From positions 1-9,908 of the forward strand of contig JAJYSL010000160.1 of NCBI GenBank assembly GCA_021793595.1: a DNA stretch of 9,908 nucleotides. Direction: 5' to 3'. Shown here one piece after another: positions 7,066-9,908 of this stretch. A model generated the notes under the pieces. The model was not told where the DNA came from and searched no databases. It worked only from the letters and a program-made list of their open reading frames with translations. The translations under genes were made by a program, and so were the position numbers. The number at the start of each line of letters is the position of its first letter. Within the stretch, counting starts at the first letter, position 1. The DNA is from Acidobacteriota bacterium. GTDB lineage: Bacteria; Acidobacteriota; Terriglobia; Terriglobales; Acidobacteriaceae.

Positions 7066-7203
7066 GTTGAAGCCAACGAGCAGCTGCGGATGCGATTGCG
7101 GGAGTTGGCCGAAGATCGACGCCCTTTGCGGATTTTCGGGCTGTTATGTATTTCGCACTGTTTATCACGTAAGGAGGTGTATCAGGAGTTGAGACAAGCA
7201 TAG
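7066..7203 (+). pseudogene. Decayed fragment of an IS3-type transposase OrfB
   Basis: Read on the plus strand this gives VEANEQLRMRLRELAEDRRP, then a stretch that no longer keeps the usual FGYRRLHVLLRREG pattern, then SRKEVYQELRQA and a stop. The first part closely follows the N-terminal HTH-region segment of IS3-family OrfB proteins (LR.RLRELA..R). Only about 45 codons survive, and neither the DDE core nor OrfA is present. It is a different copy from the intact IS3 element downstream, whose corresponding segment reads IIAAASQYGRYGYRRITAVL. Assignment is by pattern memory alone. Confidence 0.5.
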
Positions 7204-7341
7204 AGTTTTCACCTTACTTTGCATTCGGCGTGTCCGCGTGGTTCCGAGAGGAACACCGGTTGAGCCTCCCAGTCGAGCCCCAGAAAAGATTGACAAGAGC
7301 CAGGGTCCTTTTTTCCGGACTCCGTGATGTAATGCTGTTGC

Positions 7342-7390
7342 TGGCCAGGGAGGGACTTGAACCTCCGGGAGCATGCGCCCCCACGGATTT
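7342..7390 (-). tRNA. 3' half of a class II (long variable arm) tRNA, partial or degenerate
   Basis: On the minus strand a 6-bp variable-arm stem (GGGGGC, loop GCAT, GCTCCC; 7382-7367) is followed by GGAGGTTCAAGTCCCTCC, a T-arm with the invariant TTCAA, and an acceptor-like 3' strand CTGGCCA ending at 7342. The T-stem pairs best as GGAGG/CCTCC with an 8-nt loop, one base too many. No matching 5' acceptor strand (GGCCAG-type) or anticodon stem was found upstream on the minus strand up to about 7470, where the IS3 element begins. It is therefore probably a remnant, such as an old attachment site, rather than a working Leu/Ser tRNA. No CCA is encoded. Confidence 0.45.
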
Positions 7391-7476
7391 CCTTATCAAT
7401 GACCACTGTCCTCTTGGAAGGTCGAACTCAGAACAGCATCAAATCTCTAGGGTGAAAATAGACCGAGGATGTGGAG

Positions 7477-7506
7477 TGCCCGGCCTTTTTTGAACCAGTT
7501 TTGATG
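7477..7506 (+). repeat. Left terminal inverted repeat of the IS3 element
   Basis: Begins TGCCCGG at 7477 and runs to TTTTGATG at 7506, about 29 bp before the OrfA start. It pairs, with gaps, with the right end at 8737-8764. A promoter for the transposase would have to lie in or just behind it; none is clear. Confidence 0.7.
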
Positions 7507-7534
7507 AGAGAGACTGGACCAAAAGGAGCGGAAG

Positions 7535-7816
7535 ATGGCGAAGGGCAAGAAGCATACACCGGAGCAGATTGTGAGTTTGCTGCGGCAGATTGAGGTCGCG
7601 GTTGCGAACGGCAAGACGACCCCGATTGCGTGTCGGGAAAACGGCATCACTGAGCAGACGTACTATCGCTGGCGGAAAGAGTTTGGCGGCTTGCAGGTGG
7701 ACCAGGCGCGTCGGCTGAAGGAGTTGGAGTCGGAGAATGCCAAGCTGAAGCGGCTGGTGAGCGAGTTGAGCCTTGAGAAGTTGATCCTGAAGGACATTGC
7801 CTCGGGAAACTTCTAA
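7535..7816 (+). CDS. IS3-family transposase OrfA (HTH DNA-binding subunit)
   Basis: A 93-residue protein from ATG 7535, with AAGGAG at 7523-7528 six bases upstream. Residues about 8-50 form the helix-turn-helix that binds the IS ends (TPEQIVSLLRQIEVA, ACRENGITEQTYYRWRKEFGG). Residues about 60-88 (LKELESENAKLKRLVSELSL) form the leucine-zipper coiled coil used for OrfA/OrfAB multimerisation. The length and the terminal GNF are usual for the family. Translation ends at TAA 7814-7816, directly after the slippery sequence GGGAAAC, so a fraction of ribosomes would continue in OrfB to give the OrfAB transposase of about 400 residues. OrfA alone usually modulates transposition. Confidence 0.93.
   Translation: MAKGKKHTPEQIVSLLRQIEVAVANGKTTPIACRENGITEQTYYRWRKEFGGLQVDQARRLKELESENAKLKRLVSELSLEKLILKDIASGNF
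7804..7810 (+). promoter_or_regulatory. Programmed -1 ribosomal frameshift site (G GGA AAC)
   Basis: In the OrfA frame the bases split as G GGA AAC, the canonical X XXY YYZ heptamer, with the OrfA stop TAA only 3 nt further on. OrfB lies in the -1 frame and is open without a break from this point. This is the expected recoding arrangement of IS3-family elements. A downstream stimulatory stem may exist in 7818-7870 but was not worked out. Confidence 0.8.
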
Positions 7817-8736
7817 GCCCTGAGCGTCGGCGTTGTGCAGCGGACCATGCTCAGGAACAGGGCCTGAGCGAGCGGCGGGCGTGCCGGCTGGTGAATCAGC
7901 CACGCGGCACGCAGCGCTACCAGCTGACACGGCGAGAGGACGAAGATGCGTTGACCGCGGCGATCATCGCCGCGGCCAGCCAGTATGGACGCTATGGCTA
8001 TCGCCGGATCACGGCGGTGCTGAGAGACGATGGCTGGCACGTGGGCAAGGACCGAGTCGAGCGCATCTGGCGACGGGAAGGGCTGAAGGTTCCGCAGAGG
8101 CAGAAGCCGCGCGGACGGCTGTGGTTCAACGATGGATCGTGCGCGCGGCTGCGGCCGGAGCATGCGAACCATGTATGGTCGTACGACTTCGTGAGCGCGA
8201 AGACGCACGACGGAAGGACGGTGCGGATGCTGAACCTGATCGACGAATACACCAGGGAGTGCCTGATGATCCGGGCGGAGCGGCGATGGAGTTCGGCGAA
8301 GGTGATCGAGGCGCTGGCCGACGTGATGGTGATGAGGGGTGTGCCGGAGCATCTTCGCTCCGACAACGGCCCCGAGTTCGTCGCCCGGGATCTGCGCAAA
8401 TGGCTGGCTGGCACGGGAACAAAGACGGCGTACATCGAACCGGGAAGCCCGTGGGAGAACGGCTACTGTGAAAGCTTCAACTCGAAGCTGCGGGATGAGT
8501 TTTTGAATGGTGAAATCTTCTACTCGATGAAGGAGATCAGGGTGCTGGCGGAGCGCTGGCGAGTCCACTACAACACCGTCCGGCCTCACTCTTCGCTGAG
8601 CTATCGACCACCGGCGCCCCAGGCCTGGATGACTACGAGCCTGAGGTGTGGGGAGGCGGGAATCGCTACGCTCATCCCGCCTCCCCACACCTCATACGGC
8701 AACAATCTGACCTCAGAGATAGCTGCGCTACACTAA
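7810..8736 (+). CDS. IS3-family transposase OrfB (DDE catalytic part), reached by -1 frameshift from OrfA
   Basis: After the slip the frame reads LLSPERRRCAADHAQEQGLS, the standard OrfB opening, so the catalytic protein is probably made as OrfAB of about 400 residues. A separate start would have to be GTG 7891, which lacks a good ribosome binding site. The second HTH-like segment (SERRACRLVNQPRGTQRY, YGYRRITAVLRDDGW) is followed by the rve integrase core. All three catalytic acids are present: D in WSYDFVS, D in LRSDNGPEF and E in NGYCESFNSK. After SSLSYRPPAPQAW comes a C-terminal tail (SLRCGEAGIATLIPPPHTSYG) encoded by a perfect 20-bp hairpin. The stop at 8734-8736 abuts the right inverted repeat. 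No frameshift or nonsense mutation is seen. The enzyme cuts and joins the IS ends in a copy-out, circle-intermediate pathway. Confidence 0.93.
   Translation, partial: LLSPERRRCAADHAQEQGLSERRACRLVNQPRGTQRYQLTRREDEDALTAAIIAAASQYGRYGYRRITAVLRDDGWHVGKDRVERIWRREGLKVPQRQKPRGRLWFNDGSCARLRPEHANHVWSYDFVSAKTHDGRTVRMLNLIDEYTRECLMIRAERRWSSAKVIEALADVMVMRGVPEHLRSDNGPEFVARDLRKWLAGTGTKTAYIEPGSPWENGYCESFNSKLRDEFLNGEIFYSMKEIRVLAERWRVHYNTVRPHSSLSYRPPAPQAWMTTSLRCGEAGIATLIPPPHTSYGNNLTSEIAALH
8642..8694. repeat. 20-bp perfect inverted repeat (hairpin) inside the 3' end of OrfB
   Basis: The arm at 8642-8661 (TGAGGTGTGGGGAGGCGGGA) and its exact complement at 8675-8694 enclose a 13-nt loop. The stem is GC-rich and sits about 45 bp before the right end of the IS. 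There is no T-run, so it is not a classic intrinsic terminator on the plus strand. It could still stall polymerase, shield the transposase mRNA, or mask incoming transcripts. The pairing is seen directly; its role is inferred. Confidence 0.85.
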
Positions 8737-8764
8737 CAATCAAATTGGTACAAAAGATCGGGCA
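8737..8764 (-). repeat. Right terminal inverted repeat of the IS3 element
   Basis: Read inward on the minus strand it starts TGCCCGATC at 8764 and ends TTTGATTG at 8737, matching the left end. It directly follows the OrfB stop and directly precedes the truncated beta-propeller frame. Confidence 0.7.
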
Positions 8765-9360
8765 GGCCAATTTCCGACCCCAACAACATGACTCTCACAT
8801 CGCAAATCCAAGTGAGCGCTCAGAGTTTGAATATGACTATATCTCCAGATGGCAAGCAACTGTTGTTTTTTGCCCAGGGGTATATAGGCGTTGTCGATAT
8901 ATCGTCAGGAACACTAGGTGCGGTTACCGCCATCAGTCAGAACCCGGTACTAAGTGGCTCCCCAAATGGAGCGCAGGGATTCGCAAACGGCGTCTATATC
9001 GGGAGTAGATCAATCGCCCTGGTCGCACCTAGCGGCGTGACCATATTTGATGTTACAACGCCAAGCGCTCCTACCATTGTCGGAAGCCTGGGCTTCGCCA
9101 ATCAACAGACCAGCTCTGGTCTTATCGGCTATGCAGCAGCATACGTCAAATCAACGGGTCTCACTTACTTGGTCGTAAACAATACGTTTTATGTCTTGAA
9201 CGCTTCCGTTCCTGCAAGCCCGTATATCGAGGGGAGTGCAACACTGCAAAGCGGTTCAGGGTTTGTCGGCTCTGATCCAGCGTCAATATCCACAACGTCT
9301 GACGGAAGTGTCGCTTATGTAGTAAGCCAGGGTCTCTTGAACGTTGTTACTATTCCCTGA
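8765..9360 (+). pseudogene. 5'-truncated beta-propeller protein gene, cut by the IS3 element
   Basis: The frame is open from the IS end and reads PISDPNNMTLTSQIQVSAQS before the first ATG (8788), giving about 197 residues to the TGA at 9358-9360. There is no ribosome binding site before ATG 8788, and the protein-like sequence continues upstream into the IS junction, so the real 5' part was removed. Visible repeats are propeller blades: MTISPDGKQLLFFAQGYIGV, IALVAPSGVTIFDVTTPSAP, YLVVNNTFYVLNASVPASP and ISTTSDGSVAYVVSQGLLNV. The DVTTPSAPTIVGS-type blades resemble LVIVD/YVTN-repeat surface proteins, which are usually secreted and bind ligands or partners rather than catalyse. Three to four blades remain of a usual six to eight. 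The 5' half is not found left of the IS. Confidence 0.65.
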
Positions 9361-9411
9361 AGAAGCGTTTGTGCGTTCATTGGAATGTAGAGCAGGTTAT
9401 TCTCGGATTAC

Positions 9412-9484
9412 TTGTTCTACCGCGAATTGTAGCCTGATTCATTAAGGAGCAAGCTTGAGATATTTCGAGTTCGAGGTAGAACAA
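9412..9484. repeat. 10-bp perfect inverted repeat with 53-bp spacer
   Basis: TTGTTCTACC at 9412-9421 and GGTAGAACAA at 9475-9484 are exact complements. The spacer contains a good Shine-Dalgarno (AAGGAG, 9444-9449) and a TTG codon, so in RNA the arms would enclose a translation start. It may also be the ends of a very small mobile fragment or a chance pair. Confidence 0.5.
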
Positions 9485-9553
9485 AAGGTGTGTTCGATTG
9501 GCTCGCATGAGCATTCGCGAATAGCCAGAGAGATTGGGGGTAATTGCCGATAA
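9455..9553 (+). CDS. Possible 32-residue small protein or gene remnant
   Basis: TTG at 9455 follows AAGGAG (9444-9449) by 5 nt, the best ribosome binding site in this part of the window. The product begins with M/L-RYFEFEVEQKVCSIGSHE and ends at TAA 9551-9553, inside the 18-bp palindrome. It is soluble and charged, without a membrane segment or known motif. It may be the start of a gene broken by a frameshift: the next frame (to 9725) continues with a protein-like sequence, LVGQYPEIEEHLSLKHHILT. I do not recognise it. Confidence 0.25.
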   Translation: MRYFEFEVEQKVCSIGSHEHSRIAREIGGNCR

Positions 9554-9565
9554 ATTAATTTATCG
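9548..9565. promoter_or_regulatory. 18-bp perfect AT-rich palindrome
   Basis: CGATAAATT followed by its exact complement AATTTATCG, with no spacer. It stands out in GC-richer surroundings and could bind a dimeric regulator or be an insertion target. No gene with a clear start follows closely, so the role is open. Confidence 0.45.
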
Positions 9566-9803
9566 ATTGGGCGGCGGCGATGAATCCTGTACGCGGAACC
9601 TCGTTGGCCAGTATCCTGAGATAGAGGAACACCTTTCCTTAAAGCATCATATCCTGACAGAGCCAGTATTCGGGCCAAAGCATGGAAGGGCCTTTCACGG
9701 AGAAATGGATTTGGGTTGCGAATGATTGTTTGCGTTGATTGCGAAGGGAAGCCGGGGACGGTGTGGAATGGAAGGCAGATTTACGTTCGCATCAAATGCG
9801 CCT

Positions 9804-9908
9804 TTATCGGTGCTCGGGAAAGCGGTCGATGCGGCCGATGAGTCTTTCCCGATGACGGTTGGCTTCGTGGAGTGACGCGTCGATCGCGAACAGACGTTGT
9901 TCGATCTT
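9804..9908 (-). CDS. C-terminal end of a possible minus-strand gene entering from the right edge
   Basis: The minus-strand frame is open from the window edge to TAA at 9806-9804 and reads KIEQRLFAIDASLHEANRHR, then ERLIGRIDRFPEHR. The charged, heptad-like pattern suggests an amphipathic or coiled-coil helix at a protein's C-terminus. Thirty-four codons without a stop can occur by chance, so support is mainly the composition. The product is unknown. Confidence 0.35.
   Translation of the reverse strand, partial: KIEQRLFAIDASLHEANRHRERLIGRIDRFPEHR

Larger units (their letters stand above)
6991..7476. other. Intergenic stretch with mobile-element and tRNA remnants
   Basis: There is no intact gene between the beta-helix stop and the IS3-family left end. 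It contains a decayed transposase fragment (about 7066-7203) and a class II tRNA 3' half on the minus strand (about 7342-7390). A short GC stem (CGGGC at 7011-7015, GCCCG at 7031-7035) lies 20 nt after the beta-helix stop but has no T-run, so it is a poor terminator. Confidence 0.6.
7477..8764 (+). mobile_element. Complete IS3-family insertion sequence (IS407-like group)
   Basis: The element is about 1.29 kb, the usual size. The left end begins TGCCCGGCC and the right end, read inward on the minus strand, begins TGCCCGATC. Both continue with a T-run, ACCA and TTTGAT, giving imperfect inverted repeats at about 7477-7506 and 8737-8764. Between them lie OrfA, a -1 frameshift site and OrfB with all DDE residues, so the element looks competent to move. 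No matching 3- or 4-bp target duplication is seen: the outer left flank is GGAG and the right flank is GGCC. The flanks may therefore have been rearranged after insertion. Confidence 0.85.
9361..9803. other. Stretch without a confident gene, rich in palindromic repeats
   Basis: Only short open frames occur here: 9455-9553 (described separately), 9534-9725 (TTG start, 63 residues) and 9722-9841 (39 residues, ATGA overlap with the previous one). None has a product I recognise. The first two are offset by +1 and could be pieces of one decayed gene. A 10-bp spaced inverted repeat and an 18-bp palindrome are present. Confidence 0.5.

Noticed and set aside
7813..8688. 291-codon minus-strand frame opposite OrfB
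   Set aside because: Antisense shadow of the conserved DDE transposase, typical of GC-rich coding DNA.
8642..8694. Reading the 20-bp hairpin as an intrinsic terminator
   Set aside because: No T-run follows on either strand; it was kept only as a structural repeat.
9534..9841. Two overlapping small frames (63 and 39 residues) as a translationally coupled pair
   Set aside because: The ATGA overlap is suggestive, but neither has a ribosome binding site or recognisable motif, and the second overlaps the minus-strand frame at the right edge.

Overview
The window looks like an accessory, carbohydrate-degrading stretch of a moderately GC-rich Gram-negative soil bacterium. The style fits Acidobacteriota: three successive secreted enzymes with twin-arginine (Tat) leaders, TTG starts, a beta-helix/PDZ protein and dense IS debris. 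This taxonomic placement is inference from style; there is no marker gene here.

Layout. Positions 1-439 (minus) hold the N-terminal part of an IS110-family DEDD transposase, cut by the window edge, with a structured leader at about 440-530 and a gene-poor stretch up to 983. Positions 984-4291 (minus) hold two co-oriented Tat-exported genes: a GH127 (DUF1680) beta-L-arabinofuranosidase-type enzyme (4291-2321), followed 80 bp later by a protein with an alpha/alpha-barrel glycosidase look (2240-984). Divergent from them, across a regulatory region of about 220 bp with a near-consensus promoter and an inverted-repeat operator candidate, lies a Tat-exported right-handed beta-helix protein (4516-6990) that resembles GH141 and carries a C-terminal PDZ domain. 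Together these three look like a small periplasmic or extracellular locus for complex plant-type glycans (arabinan or pectin side chains).

Positions 6991-7476 contain no intact gene but hold two remnants: a decayed IS3-type OrfB fragment and the 3' half of a class II tRNA on the minus strand. Positions 7477-8764 are a complete IS3-family element with OrfA, OrfB, a canonical GGGAAAC -1 slippery site just before the OrfA stop, terminal inverted repeats and a 20-bp perfect hairpin near the right end. Directly abutting its right end is a 5'-truncated beta-propeller gene (8765-9360), whose missing 5' half is not present on the other side of the IS. No target duplication is visible, so the junction looks rearranged.

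Positions 9361-9908 carry only short or doubtful ORFs, a 10-bp long-spaced inverted repeat, an 18-bp AT-rich palindrome, and possibly the C-terminal end of a minus-strand gene entering from the right edge. I see no CRISPR array, rRNA, phage module or obviously new defence system. The items that most deserve a second look are the divergent control region, the beta-helix/PDZ fusion, the IS110 leader (possible bridge-RNA region), the IS3 frameshift cassette and the palindromes at the right end.
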